From contig NC_079148.1 in NCBI RefSeq assembly GCF_945859685.1, forward strand, positions 48,123,946-48,187,945: DNA of 64,000 nucleotides, given 5' to 3'. Each line of letters begins with the position of its first letter. Within the stretch, counting starts at the first letter, position 1. This document shows, piece after piece, positions 45,549-57,321 of this stretch. Source of the stretch: Eupeodes corollae (lineage: Eukaryota > Arthropoda > Insecta > Diptera > Syrphidae). A program made the translations under genes and the position numbers. The notes beneath the pieces were generated by a model. It was given only the letters and a program-made list of their open reading frames with translations. It was not told the origin of the DNA and searched no databases.

Positions 45549-46335
45549 ATAATGCTTAGCTTCATAGAAAAAGTTAAAAACCCTTCAGTGTGTGACCAAT
45601 CCATTGCCATTTGTGCTTTCTGATGTCGATGTCCAAGCGCCTCTGACCTGTCCTACGCCACAGTTCCTGGTTAGATATTGTTTTGTGACCAGTGAATTTT
45701 AAGGATGTGACTCAGACAGTTGTTCACAAAAGCATGTGATTTTCTCGAGATGGTGGCCGAGAGCACGGATTTTACATTGGATTCGAAGAATCTCAGTTTA
45801 GTGCGTAAGGAGACTTGACTGGATTTCCAAATTTGGGACAGAGCACCAAAGTTAACGCAAGCTTTATTTATTCTGTTCGACCTCTTCAACAGGCGTGCAG
45901 AATAATACGATGTGGTGTAGGGGGGACTGTTAGCATTATTTTTGTCTTTTTGCTATTTATTTTAAGACCGCACGATTCTCCTTTCAACCTTAAAGTTTGA
46001 CCCATCTCGTTCAGCCCACTGATGTTATTTGCCATGAGACATACATATATCGTCGGCATAGTCTAAATGGCTAAGCCTTTCAAACGTTCTCCATTGAATA
46101 CCTTGCCTCTCAGTTGTACCGACGCTGGCCGTCAGAACTTCATCTATCGCCAGCAGAAAAAAAAATTGGACATAAAACATCCCCTTGTCTCACTCCCTGA
46201 CGCACTTTGAAAGAGTCGGATAGCTGCCCGTTATGCAACACGAAACCCCTTGCATTGTTGTAGGACTCCTTTATAATGGCAACAATTTTTGGCGGAATTC
46301 CTCTCCCAAGAAGTGATCTCCGTATACATGCCCTC
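45549..46335 (-). mobile_element. Second RTE-like retrotransposon family, 5' and internally truncated
   Basis: The minus strand encodes RRSLLGRGIPPKIVAIIKES, GQLSDSFKVRQGVRQGDVLC, a frame change, HLDYADDICLMAN and GLKINSKKTKIML. After a deletion it gives FVNNCLSHILKIHW and ELWRRTGQRRLDIDIRKHKW then QWIGHTLK at the 3' end. The RQGDVL(S/C)P and ELWRRTGQ...KW.WIGHTL patterns are common in RTE-type elements of invertebrates and differ from RTE-B/C/D/E. Stops and frameshifts throughout; no tail or target duplication recognised. Confidence 0.8.
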
Positions 46336-47053
46336 TAAAGTACTGGAGAGCTCTAGGTAGCGCAACTTCGGTGGCCCTAAGCTCAAATCCCTACGTTAAC
46401 GCACAAGGGGACCGAACAACTGCCGGAATAGGCAGCCAACCCAGCTTTGCTAGACGGGGCACTGCGTTATCCCTGGATTGAAGAAAATCTCTCTAAAGGC
46501 GAAGGAACTGCAGTTTGCGGTCAACACCATGGAAGTCTGGCGGCGGATGAGCTCTTTAAGAAGGCCAACGTTAGCAGCAAATAGCGTCTGTATTCCAGAG
46601 TGGGCGGCTACAAAAGACGTCTGTATTCCCATAGTGGGCAGCCTCAATCGGTTATGTGTTCGACCATACAAAGGGCGGGTGTGCCTGTCGAATCTGAGCT
46701 TATGTATGTTATTAATCTTATCTCGGAAAACACACCATGGTGGAATACTGTTATGCTATGACATGAAATATGACAACAACTGGAAACCAGTCCCCAAGAG
46801 GTAATCTTTTAATCTTTTTATGGAGAATCCTTCAACAGCTTCAGCTGCAGTAAACCCCGCACATTGGATTTGGGGGTACGGCGCCAATCAAGACGCCATA
46901 ATAATAAATGAACCTTATGTCATAAAATTATAAATTTCATTTCAATTTAAAAAAAAAACATCTTTGTTTTATTCTATTTCAAAGTCTTGTACCTCTAAAA
47001 AAACACGCTTTATTCATTTGAAATGAAGTTTTTTAAATTGTTTTAGTTTTAAT
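46336..47053. other. GC-richer unassigned segment next to the LOA element
   Basis: 46340-46800 is GC-richer than its surroundings and contains an imperfect 37-bp tandem duplication (GTCTGTATTCCAGAGTGGGC at 46588, repeated with changes at 46620). A 108-codon open frame (46478-46804) has no motif. It resembles retroelement untranslated sequence in composition but I could not match it to another copy here. 46850-47053 is AT-rich. Confidence 0.4.
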
Positions 47054-47152
47054 TGTTACAAAATATTAATACTTACCAGTTTGATGGCCCATTGTGATAC
47101 CACATGAATCTTGAGACTTTCTCCTAAGCTCAATGTAACCAGCTTGAGTCGC

Positions 47153-49870
47153 TTACCTACATATATGATTTAGATCGTTAAAGAAGAATTCTCCTAGGTA
47201 ATTCCTGCGTTTTCGAGCTAGAGCAGGGCATGTGCAGAGAAGATGAGGAACCGTTTCTTCCTCTTCCTCGTCCATACAGCTTCTGCAAAAGCCATTTGAG
47301 AATACGCCTAGTCTCGTGGCGTGCTTTCCTATTAGACAGTGTCCGGTTTTTACACCTATTATCGAGCTTATATGCGATCTGCTTAGAGAGAGCAAGCACC
47401 TTGAACGTTTTAAATCCAGTGTTGGCCTGATATTTTTTGTGGCTTGACACTTGATGATGTTGTTCAACCTGGTGCCTGCTCTCCTCACAGCGTCTTGCAT
47501 TAGCAGCAGTTTACAAGTAGCGATTGGTATGCCAGTACTTGCCAAACGTGGTAGGATGGGCTGTACTGTACCGTTCCTGGCGAGTTCTGCCTTACAGTCA
47601 CCTGGAATGTCTCTATGGCCCGGCACCCAGCAAAGGTGAATATTAAACTATTGTGCCATCTCCATTAGAGATGATCGACAGTTATGGACTGTTATAGAGT
47701 TTGTAGAGACAGGGTCCAGAGATTTGATGGCGGCCTGGCTATCAGAGAAAATACGGATATCAGATGTTGATATCACGTTTTCTTTGAGCCAAGACAAGAC
47801 TTCTTTTATCGCCAAAAGTTCCGCCTGGAATACGCTACAATGATTGGGAAGGCAGAATGAGAGACTTAATTTCAGTCGTTCAGAGTACACACCTCCACCA
47901 ACCCCCTCTTTGGTTTTTGACCCATCTGTGTAAAAATGGAAAAGAGAGCTACAGTAGCTTTTTTGACTCTTTCCTGTACGGTTTGCAATTTAGTTTGTTG
48001 TCTAAGACAAGACCCAGGTATTTAGCCTCGCTGAGAATTTTAATTGGATTCCTTTAATATAGGGAGGGTTGACAAATGGAGTTTTGTATCTCCTCGAAAA
48101 TAAGACCAGATCGGTTTTGTGTATGTTAACACCCAGTCCACACCGATCAGCCCAAAGTATTAGTCTGTCCAAGGCCTTTTGTAAGAGTTCTTTTAGGAAC
48201 TGCTATAGCAACGTCGTCCTCATAGGCTATCACTCTGAAATCCTCCGCATCCGGACTAGTTAGGATTCACCACTATGTTCCAGAGGAAAGGAGGTAGAAC
48301 ACCACCTTTCGGTGCCCCTCTTCTAACAAATCGTCTACTAGAAGAGTTGCCCAGTTTTGAGTTAATCATTCTGCTAGTAAGCATTAAATGAATTAACTCC
48401 CGAAGCGAACTCTCTACATTTAGAGATGTCAGTGCAGATGTGATTGCAGATGTGTCCACGTTGTTAAAGGCACCTTCGGTGTCAAGGAAAGCAACCATAG
48501 TGAACTCTTTGTAACGAACCCGCTTGGGTGTAAACCTCTCCTTTCCTTACTACCATTACAACCTCGGGCTACAGGCTCCCGGGGCTGATCCTGGCAGCAG
48601 AAAGGAGAGGGTGTCCAGGCCACGGTAGCTTGGCATGCTTGCTTACGCACGAACTAGCTCGCCGACGGGGGGGTTCTTGCTACCGCAGCACTAGACGGGG
48701 TTACGACTTCATGCCATACATAAATAAAATAAGAAGAAAAAAAAAAGGGAGACCCGAATTGTCCAGGTGTTGGGGAGAGTGATCCCTATAGAGGGGGAGG
48801 GTCGCTGATGGAGATGACCCTTTGGAGGATTTGCCCACCCTTTGTATCCCACGGATACCACCTTGGCTACTACATGGAGGGAATATTCGACGGTGCGTAC
48901 TAAAGTGTGTAACGTTGTTTCCACCGATTTACCTTTACTGTAGTTTTTGAGACAAAGACAGAAGTCTTGTATCGATACGTGCCCTTAAATGGATATCAAT
49001 CAATCTTTCCAGGGTCTTAAGAAGGAATGATGATAGACTTATAGGTCGTAGATCTTTAGGATTGACTTGGGAGCATTAACCTGTTTTAGGTATAAAAACA
49101 ACTTTAACTTCTCTCCATGCCGAGGGAACATGGACCAGGTAAAGACAGCTGGTAAAAATTGACTCAAGGATTGGTGCAATTATGTCAGAAGTCTTTTGTA
49201 ACTCGGCTGGTATTATTCCACCTGGTCCTGCAGCTTTATTCCTTGTGATCAGACCGTGTGGATATGTTTTATTTAAACTTGAACGTATATAATTGTTGCA
49301 AGTTTCGGTCAGAGAACTACCAGGAAAGTGAACTACCAGAAAGTTCAGCGATTCATTACTTTGTCCAGGAGCCGTCTGCATTTTTCAAGCAGTTTGGCAT
49401 CGCTGGACTAGTTGAAAGAATTTTCCGTAACCTAGAGGCTTCAGAAGTTTCTTCTATCGTGCAACAGAAGGATCGCCAAGAAGATCGCTTAGATTTCCTT
49501 AGTGCCCAGTGAGAGGCTAGTCTTGCGGCTTTGGCCCAGTTGAAAAGTTTCCTGCATTCTTTCCTGAGCGATTCAAGCTCTGAGACCCATCATTGTAGTT
49601 TCCTCTTTCCTCTTATGTGTATAAGTGGACAAGCAATTTTTAGCGATCTGTTCATAGCTGAGGTAAGGTCATTGACTTTGTTGTCAAGTTCATTAGCGTT
49701 AGAGGAAGGACTAGATAGTCCAGGTTCTAGAAAACTCTGTAATGAGTTCATGTATGGAGCCCAGTTATTTTTCCGATAGTTGCGAAAAGTCAATGGACTC
49801 GGGTTATCATTCACATTTATATTGAACTGGATATATTTATGATCAGAGAACGAGTGTTCTTTGGATACTT
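47153..49870 (-). pseudogene. Endonuclease-RT-RNase H pseudogene of the LOA-like element
   Basis: From the right: LKVSKEHSFSDHKYIQFNI (endonuclease end, continuing across Jockey-B from 52576-52675), RT entry NKAAGPGGIIPAELQKTSDI and HVPSAWREVKVVFIPKTG (49381-49076), RPISLSSFLLKTLERLID, then the inserted segment. RT continues with MVAFLDTEGAFNNVD (motif A) and RRGAPKGGVLPPFLWNIVVN (motif B), ending at 48256. RNase H follows: VFQAELLAIKEVLSWL and FSDSQAAIKSL (47890-47648), then VPGHRDIPGDCKAELARNG, which lacks the expected AD aspartate through a 3-base loss. The tail has CRSC and HLLCTCP. Stops lie after PKTG, after MEMAQ and elsewhere. Confidence 0.88.
48515..48870. other. GC-rich ~355-bp segment inserted in the LOA RT
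   Basis: Interrupts the RT frame between YSLHV and KEFTMVAFLD on the minus strand. It is much GC-richer than the host element, with a purine run (48731-48752) near its middle and CCCCCGTCGG-type runs. No ORF or matching copy in the window. No clear target duplication. It could be the 5' region of a retroelement or a composite SINE. Confidence 0.6.
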
Positions 49871-49882
49871 TGAGACAAGAGT

Positions 49883-52563
49883 GGAAGTCCCTCTGTTCTC
49901 GATATTTTTGTAACAAATGTGTCTAGTCAATTAACCTCACCTATTACTTTAAATGAGCTCAGCTCTGATCATTATCCTGTATTATGTGAACTTCTTTGGT
50001 CGGGAATAAAACAAGAACTACATTACCTAGATTTCAAAAATGCAAACTGGACACGTTTTAGATCAATTTTAAAAAGTAAACTTCGTAATATTCCTACTGG
50101 TCTAGAAAGTGTAAGCAGCAAGAATGAAGTTGATAACATTGTGCATAACTTTACTCAAGACATTATTGCCTCTGTTAATCGATGTGTTCCAAAAGTTATT
50201 AAAAAACCATTTCACCAAAGTCTCTCGCCGCATATGTTGGAACTTATAAAAAATAGGAACATTCAAAGAAGAAACTGGCAAAGATATCGCCAACCTATTT
50301 TTTGTGATAACGTTACATATTTGAATTGCCAAATCTCTTATGAATTACTAAACAAAAGAAATCTTGTTTGAAATAATAAACTACGTTCCTTAGGGAAAAA
50401 TGCAAAACCCTTCTGGAATATTTTAAAAATTGTAAAAAACAAACATCGACAGGTTCCTTTTCTGAAAAACGATTCAAGAATCCATTATACGGATTTGGAA
50501 AAAAGCTAATACTCTTGCTCTTAGTTTCTCCCAAAACCATTTTGTAACACAACACCTAGGCGATGTTTCAACAGATCTTATGGTAGATACAACTATTCAA
50601 AACTTAAACCAGATGATTTTTGACACAACACAAAACATGTTAGCACCTCAAGAAGAAGTAGCTTCAGTTGTTCACACACTTAAAACAAGGAAATCTAGTG
50701 GGCTCGATCAAGTTAAAAATCTATATTTAAAAATGTTGCCTAAAATCGGAATATTTTTCCTTACATTTGTCATAAATGCTTGCTTGAAAATGCAATACTT
50801 TCTTACTACTTGGAAAAAAGGTAAGGTAATACCAATTCTCAAAGCCGGCAAAAACTCTGTTAGGACTGAAAGTTATAGACCAATTAGTTTACTCAGCAAT
50901 ATCAGCAAAATATATGATAATCCAATTAAAAACAAAATTGCTAAAACAATAACTGATAACAACTTATATCCAAATGAACAATTTGGTTTCAGGAGATACC
51001 ACAGTACATCTCATCAAGTGCTTCGTATAAGTAACTTAATTAAAAGCAAACGCTCCCAAGGTATGTCTACTGGAATGATATTGTTAGACATCGAAAAAGC
51101 GTTCGACTCAGTTTGGCACAATGGTATTATTTATAAAATGATTTCCCTCAATTTTCCACCTTATCTGTGTAAAATTGTTCAAAGTTTCCTTTCAAATAGA
51201 TGTTTTATGAAACATGTAAATAGTAGTGTCTCGGAAAGAATACATTTTAATTTTGGTGTCCCTCAAGGATCTGTCCTTGGACCGACCTTGTATAACCTGT
51301 ATACCTCTGACTTTCCCAAATTACCATCCTGTGAAGCAGCAATTTTTGCTGACGACACTGCAATACTTTCTTCGCATACGTTTGGTCTCAACATTGAGAC
51401 GAACTTAAATAATGCGATGAGAATATTATACCAATATTACAATCGATGGGAAATCAAACTTAATGCTGACAAGTTACAAGCCATCTTTTTCACAAGAAAA
51501 AGAAAAGCTTGTTATCTCCCAGCAATAATTTGCAAATTTTAGGTAGAGCGGCTTCTTGGGACAATCAAGTGAAATATTTCGGTATCTTCCTTGATTCTAA
51601 ATTAACATTCAATCACCATATTTCACAATCACTAAAAAAAGTCAAGATAGCAACCAAACTGCTGTTCCCTCTTATTAATATAGGAAGTCTTTACTTTCAG
51701 TCGAGAAGAAAACGATAATTTGTAAGGTTATATTTCAGGCAATTCTTTTGTACGGTTGCCCAAAATGGAAAAGTGCAGCTAAAACTCATACAAAAAAACT
51801 ACAAATTGCTCAAAATAAAGTTTTAAAAATGATGCTCAATCTATCCTGGCATCATTCCACCTTAGATCTCCACGTAAAGGCGAATGTCGAATTGATCGAA
51901 GATAGAATAATTAAACTAACAACAAAATTCTTTGATCGACTTGATCTTGCTAAGAACAATTTGGTTAGTAAACTTAATAATCAAAATTAAAAATTCTATT
52001 TTTTTTTTATTTTTTTTTACCTGTGATATATATGTATGTATTAATTTTTATTTTTATTATTTTTTATGTATTGTTTCTTTTTTTATTTGATTATTTATTT
52101 ATTTATGTATGTATGTATTTATTTATTTAATTGTTAATTTTTGTTTTGCTTATTTATTTTATTATTATTTATTTAGTTACTTACTTATTTATTTATTTAC
52201 TTATTATTTTTGTTTAAATTATTTATTTATTTTTTTAATTTATTCTATTTATTATATTTATTCATACTTATTGTTAACAAATTATCATTTATTCATTTAT
52301 CGGTTCATCTGTTAACCTGATAGACTTCATACCCTTACTAGTCATTAGCTTTATGATTTTATTATATTCTTACATTAAATGGAGGTTTTTATTGTTTTTT
52401 CCTCCGGTCAAAATTATATAAACCTAATTGATAATTTATAAAGCTTACATACATACTATTTTAGCTGAAAGATACATTGTATCAAATCACTATATTGTAA
52501 AATGTGCGGTAACAAACCATTGTAAAATTTAAACAAAATCAATAAACTATCTATCTATCTATC
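49883..52563 (+). mobile_element. Jockey-like retrotransposon Jockey-B, inserted in the LOA element
   Basis: Both sides carry TGAGACAAGAGT (49871-49882 and 52564-52575), a perfect 12-bp duplication inside the LOA endonuclease. Removing it restores one LOA frame. The insert starts in its own endonuclease (PSVLDIFVTN) and ends with AATAAA (52539-52545) and a tandem CTAT/ATCT tail (52545-52563). The 3' untranslated part (52000-52300) is dominated by TTTATTTA. It is 5' truncated. Confidence 0.95.
49886..51990 (+). pseudogene. RT pseudogene of Jockey-B
   Basis: Endonuclease end and linker (LNELSSDHYPVLCELL; stop at 50369-50371), then a 320-codon open RT frame (50580-51542): TRKSSGLDQVKNLYLKMLPK, ESYRPISLLSNISKIYD, EQFGFRRYHSTSHQVL, ILLDIEKAFDSVWHNGI, NFGVPQGSVLGPTLYNLYTS and intact FADD at 51345-51356. 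Frame changes near 51518 and 51685 separate QVKYFGIFLDSKLTFNHHI and CKVIFQAILLYGCPKWKSA. The last block ends at TAA 51988-51990. All RT catalytic aspartates remain, but three breaks and a missing endonuclease make it inactive. Confidence 0.92.
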
Positions 52564-52703
52564 TGAGACAAGAGTTATGTCTAAGACTTCTTGTCGAGTT
52601 TTCGTTATGAAAGGTTGGTTCATTGCCAACATTACTTACTAAGAGGCTATTACTAAGAATATAATCATAAAGAGACTCAAATGTTATAAAATATTAATAC
52701 TTA

Positions 52704-54340
52704 ACTAAATAGAAGTGAATGAATTGACTTGTTCACTATGGCGTATACGTAATTTTTTTAAAGCTATTTTTTAAATGTGTAAGAAATATACCTATTTTTG
52801 AATGATTTTAAATAACCTGGTGTTTATTCTATATAGATAAAAAATATTCTTTCTATTTCATGTACTTTCTTGGAATTTAGACTATCAAAAATATGTCAAG
52901 TTAGATATTTTAATTTCATCATTTTATCCCACCTTGTCACTCAGATGTGTAGTGTAAATCATCACTTCCTTATCATCTGTATTGATTCAAAAAATGCAAT
53001 AGAACTCATAAAGCTTAAGTAGGTTGTACTTGATTTTTGTTTCAGCAAACTGGGTCTTAATCCGTTTAACAAGTTTCTTTTTAAGTCTTATACCAAGAGC
53101 TTAGCTCAACAGAAACATTTCCTGAAATCAAAGAACGAACAAATATTTTCTTATAGCAAAGAGAGAAATATGTAGGTACATTCCTTCATGGTGGTGGTAA
53201 GACGGCAAGAATGACTGTTAAAACATAGAATTGCATGTTTTACACTATGAAACTAAATACTTATGTTTGAAATACATCAACTGTCAATTACTGAGTACTA
53301 TATATTCGAGTACACCTATAATCTTTGCAACGTGTATGCCTTGCCTTGCGAACTACTGGTGCACATACCTTCTATATAAAAAATAAAAATCTCTTCTAAA
53401 TGACTTATTGGAATTTCTTAAAATACCTGTACCAATTTGTACAGTGGGGTCAAATAATAACGAAGCATATAAAAAGTAAACAAACAAAATGTAGGTAAAC
53501 AAAATGAAGTTTTTTCGAATATTATTTTCGTTTAAATGGTAAGTTTTGAGTTGTTTGTTTGTTTCTAGGTGTTGCTGTCAAGTCATTCGTTACATATTTT
53601 TGTTCGATTTAACGACGTTTTGTTTTCTTCATAACCAAGTTCATTGTGCATACATGTTTTCCTTTTGTTGAAGGTCAAATTATGTAAATATAGACTATGT
53701 TCTTTATATGACGAAAACAAAGAGTTTGTCACATTTCCATAAAGTAGATTTTGTCACTCTTAAGGAAAAAAAACACATGTCAAAGTGTATTTATATGAGT
53801 ATAATGGGTACTTATTTGTTTTTGATTCTTGAATTCCTCAAGGTAACCATTACGGCTCTATATTGTTTTTTTTGTTTTATTTGTAAGCTGTTTCACAATT
53901 CGCAGTTGATTTTAAGTTTATGACTGATCAAGTTAGTTTCGTAGTGATTATCTTACTATTTCACTGTCACTTAGAATTCTTGATTTTTTTTGTTGAAATA
54001 TTTTGATATAAATAGGACAGAAGAAAGAATTTAGATACTTATTAGATTTCTGTCAAAAAATTCGATAAAATCTCAATTTTGTTCAACACTGCTATTTGTT
54101 TGTTCCCACTGTTTTCAAAACAACTTCCACCATTGGCATTAGTCTTGAAGTCTCCCCTAATTGCCCATATAAATACTGCCACATTATTCCTATCTTCTTG
54201 GGTTTTCTTTCTTTGATCAATATGATCTATCAGAACTTTTGTTTCTTTTAATGGTAATGCCATAAGTATTCTGATAGGGGAATTGTGGTGAAAATGATCA
54301 GATGAGGAAAAAAGTATTTAAAAGTTTAAACAAAAATATT
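52704..54340. other. Noncoding AT-rich interval
   Basis: About 1.6 kb without gene or repeat. Small open frames near 53708-53923 and 54042-54263 show no motif. Confidence 0.45.
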
Positions 54341-54608
54341 TAGATATGACAGATTACTAGATTACAGTCCGGTACACAAGGCACCCCTAAATTGCAATCT
54401 GTTAGATATTATATAGATGCCACTGAATTATAGTTTCATTCGGTATACGCTACTTTATTTAAGTCTGAGATGAAAAAAATTGTTACACTGTAATTCAACA
54501 CGACAGATTTCTAGATTACAGTCCGAAAAAGAAGGAACTACCAAATTACAGTCTGAGAGATAGTAGATTCTACTGAACTACAGTTGATCGGATAAATGCA
54601 TGTAATTA
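54341..54608 (+). repeat. Diverged GATTACAGT-type repeats left of the MITE
   Basis: AGATTACAGTCCG and AAATT(G/A)CAGTCTG-like strings recur at about 54360, 54390, 54515 and 54555. They resemble the GATTACAGTCTGCCC and AAATTACAGTG blocks of the satellite at 55.0-56.1 kb, so this may be its decayed edge. Confidence 0.5.
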
Positions 54609-54962
54609 ATGGCTGAATAACAAACACGCTTCAGCTTCGGCTTCTCCTGACGTTTACGAGTTCAGCCATAGGAATTCAATGCATCCTATCACAATGGAGC
54701 TTCGATCTCACTTTTCCTATGACAATCGTAAGGAAAAGAACGTTATGTAACGTAATGTGACTCCAAACGGAAGCTTTAGTTCAGTTATCTAAACATTTGC
54801 TTTGTCTGACAGCTCAACAGCTGTCAAATAAATGTCAACACTCAAAATATATGCTCTTTAGAGGAATTAAAAAATAGAAATGTCATTCAAAACAAGCTCG
54901 AAGCAGGCGCACCGCAACGCAGACAAAGCCGAAGCTAAAGCGTGTTTGTGATTCAGCCATAA
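54609..54962 (+). mobile_element. MITE with ~35-bp terminal inverted repeats
   Basis: The left end GGCTGAATAACAAACACGCT (54611) and the complement of the right end, GGCTGAATCACAAACACGCT (54958 inward), match with few changes; both continue TTCAGCTTCGGCTT / TTTAGCTTCGGCTT. AT flanks both ends, compatible with a 2-bp duplication. About 350 bp with no ORF; superfamily unassigned. Confidence 0.85.
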
Positions 54963-55029
54963 TGTCTCAGTTGGTATAAACACAATTAAATAACACTTGA
55001 TTTGGGAAATGGTAGTTGATTAATGTCTG

Positions 55030-56130
55030 GAAAGAATGATGCTAAGGATTTCAGTTAGAGATATAAGATTCATATTCATAAGACACCACTAAATTACATT
55101 GTAAAATATCAGAAGAGGATTACAGTCTGCCCACTATCACTCCTGGAAAGTAGACTAACTACCTTAAATCAAAATATTTATTCCAACTTACTTCAATTAA
55201 GCCCTGAAAAGCTCTAAAAGGAAGCAGATAATGCTTATGACTACAGTTAGAGATATAAGACAACACTAAATTACAGTGTAAAAATCAGAATTTCTTTGAT
55301 TACAATCTGCCCACTATCACTCCTCGAAAGTAGACTAACTACCTTAAATCAATGTATTGATTCCAACTTACTTTAATTAAGCCCTGAAAAGCTCTCAAAG
55401 GAAGCAAATAATGCTTAGGATTACAGTTAGAGATTTAAGACACCACTAAATTACAGTGTAAAATATGAGAATTTCTTAGATTACAGTCTGCCCACTATCA
55501 CTCCTCGAAAGTAGACTAACTACCTTAAATCAATGTATTGATTCCAACTTACTTTAATTAAGCCCTGAAAAGCTCTAAAAGGAAGCAAATAATGCTTAGG
55601 ATTACAGTTAGAGATTTAAGACACCACTAAATTACAGTGTAAAATATGAGAATTTCTTAGATTACAGTCTGCCCACTATCACTCCTCGAAAGTAGACTAA
55701 CTACCGTAAATCAAAATACTGATTCCAACTTAGTTTAATTAAGCCCTGAAAAGCTCTTAAAGGAAGCAGATAATGCTTAGGACTATAGTAGAGATATAAG
55801 ACAACACTAAATTACAGTGTAAAATATGAGAATTTCTTAGATTACAGTCTGCCCACTATCACTCCTGGAAAGTAGACTAACTACCGTAAATCAAAATATT
55901 GATTCCAACTTACTTCAATTAAGCCCTGAAAGCTCTAAAAGGAACAGATAATGCTTAGAATTACAGTAAGAGATATAAGACAACACTAAATTACGGTGTA
56001 AAATATCAGAATTTCTTAGATTACAATCTGCCCACTATCACTCCTGGAAAGTAGACTAACTACCTTAAATCAAAATACTGATTCCAACTTACTTTAATTA
56101 AGCCCTGAAAAGCACTAAACGGAAGCAGTT
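55030..56130 (+). repeat. ~180-bp tandem satellite, about six monomers
   Basis: The anchor CCACTATCACTCCT occurs at 55131, 55311, 55492, 55673, 55853 and 56032, giving periods of 179-181. Each monomer contains GATTACAGTCTG, AGTAGACTAACTACC, TAATTAAGCCCTGAAAAGC and AAATTACAGTGTAAAATA. Central monomers are most alike; the edges are more diverged, as unequal exchange predicts. No ORF. Confidence 0.97.
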
Positions 56131-57000
56131 AAGAAGGTATGATATAGGACAAAATCCGAAGTGCAGAAGTTCGAATGCTCAAGCTTCGTTAAATTTACTT
56201 TGGTAGACCTTAGCGTGAATAGGGAGCCAATCAAATGTTTACATTTTCTTTTAAAGAAAATAAAGCAAATTGAGAAAGAGGTAAATTTCATTTTGTGTAA
56301 AAGGAAATGTTTTAGATATCAAAAGCTTAACATTATAAAACAGCGTTCATCCATAATAGGGGCCATAACGTAACATAAATATTAATTCCTTAGAAGGTGC
56401 GAATATACCCTAACTTCCCCTATATACGTTTATTAGCGACTGTGTACATTGCGCTGTTGAGAAAATATCAAGCTGCCAGCCATATGGGTTGGTACATGTA
56501 TAGCAACGTATACCTTTAAACTATAAGTTTTATATGTGCAACGTAATGTGCATACCTATAGCACCTTTCGCATTTACAGATCACGGTAATTGCAATCACG
56601 ATGCGATGCAATATGAGTAATGATAAAAATGTTTGTTTTGAACGTTTGTCAGTTCACATTAACGCGCCTTGCTATGATCGCTTCGAATCTTATATTTATC
56701 TCCTTTTTCAAAAGTATAATTCCGAATTGAAAACTCAGATTGTTGTTTTGTTATCCAATTTTTCAATTATTATTATGTTTTTGGTCAAAATATTTGTAAT
56801 CGCACTTAACCAGGTTATCATAATTTTTGGATCTCTACAGACAGATAGCTAGATCGAAAACTTTTAGGCCGAAATATTTTTTAATTAAAAAAACTACAAA
56901 GAAAATAAAAATGAGTACGTAATGTCTAAATTTTTGTCGTCACAAAATTTGTGGCAAGAATATCGTACCTAAAACTAAGAAACTAATCATCATCGAACTA
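56131..57000. other. Noncoding interval upstream of the candidate promoter
   Basis: No gene called. An 83-codon frame at 56601-56852 has a hydrophobic stretch but no context or known motif; it may be chance. Confidence 0.4.
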
Positions 57001-57321
57001 GTTCCCATTTTTCATACCTAGTCGTTGCTGTCGCTGATCGCGTCGCGCTACCGTGCCACCATATATGTTGTTTGCTGTTGCGCTTTATTTTACGTCGTTT
57101 TTTTTTTGTGTGCTTTTGTTGTTGTTATATCTATTTGTTGTTGTTTGTTTTCTATTTCTGCGTTGCCGTGTGCCATTCATATAGTAGGCACGTTGCATGA
57201 TTGCGAACAACCGCCACCACTTCGTCGTCATCATCATCATCATTGCTGACGGTTTTAGTCGTTTTAGTCGATTTTTAGCTCGCCACCCGACCGATTTTTC
57301 CTTTTAGCCTACCCACTCGAT

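Larger units (their letters stand above)
47076..52681 (-). mobile_element. LOA-like non-LTR retrotransposon, split by Jockey-B
   Basis: Minus-strand element with endonuclease part, RT, RNase H and a C-terminal cysteine-histidine motif, the LOA/I-type arrangement. It is flanked by a 22-bp duplication with one mismatch (47054-47075 and 52682-52703, TGTTACAAAATATTAATACT and onward), so both ends are fixed. The 3' end (…GGTATCACAATGGGCCATCA) has no poly(A). The 5' end is truncated within the endonuclease. Jockey-B (49883-52563) and a ~355-bp segment (48515-48870) interrupt it. Own length after removing them is about 2.6 kb. Confidence 0.9.

Noticed and set aside
50580..51542. Jockey-B RT as a functional gene
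   Set aside because: All RT motifs are present, but the frame is broken before and after this block, the endonuclease is truncated and no start context exists.
52109..52315. 68-codon open frame rich in phenylalanine, tyrosine and leucine
   Set aside because: It is a product of TTTATTTA low-complexity sequence in the Jockey-B 3' untranslated region.
55030..56130. Regular repeats that might suggest a CRISPR-like array
   Set aside because: The whole ~180-bp unit is repeated, not a short repeat with unique spacers, and the sequence is eukaryotic.
56601..56852. 83-codon open frame with a hydrophobic stretch
   Set aside because: No signal peptide, motif, neighbouring exon or codon pattern supports it; AT-rich DNA gives hydrophobic frames by chance.
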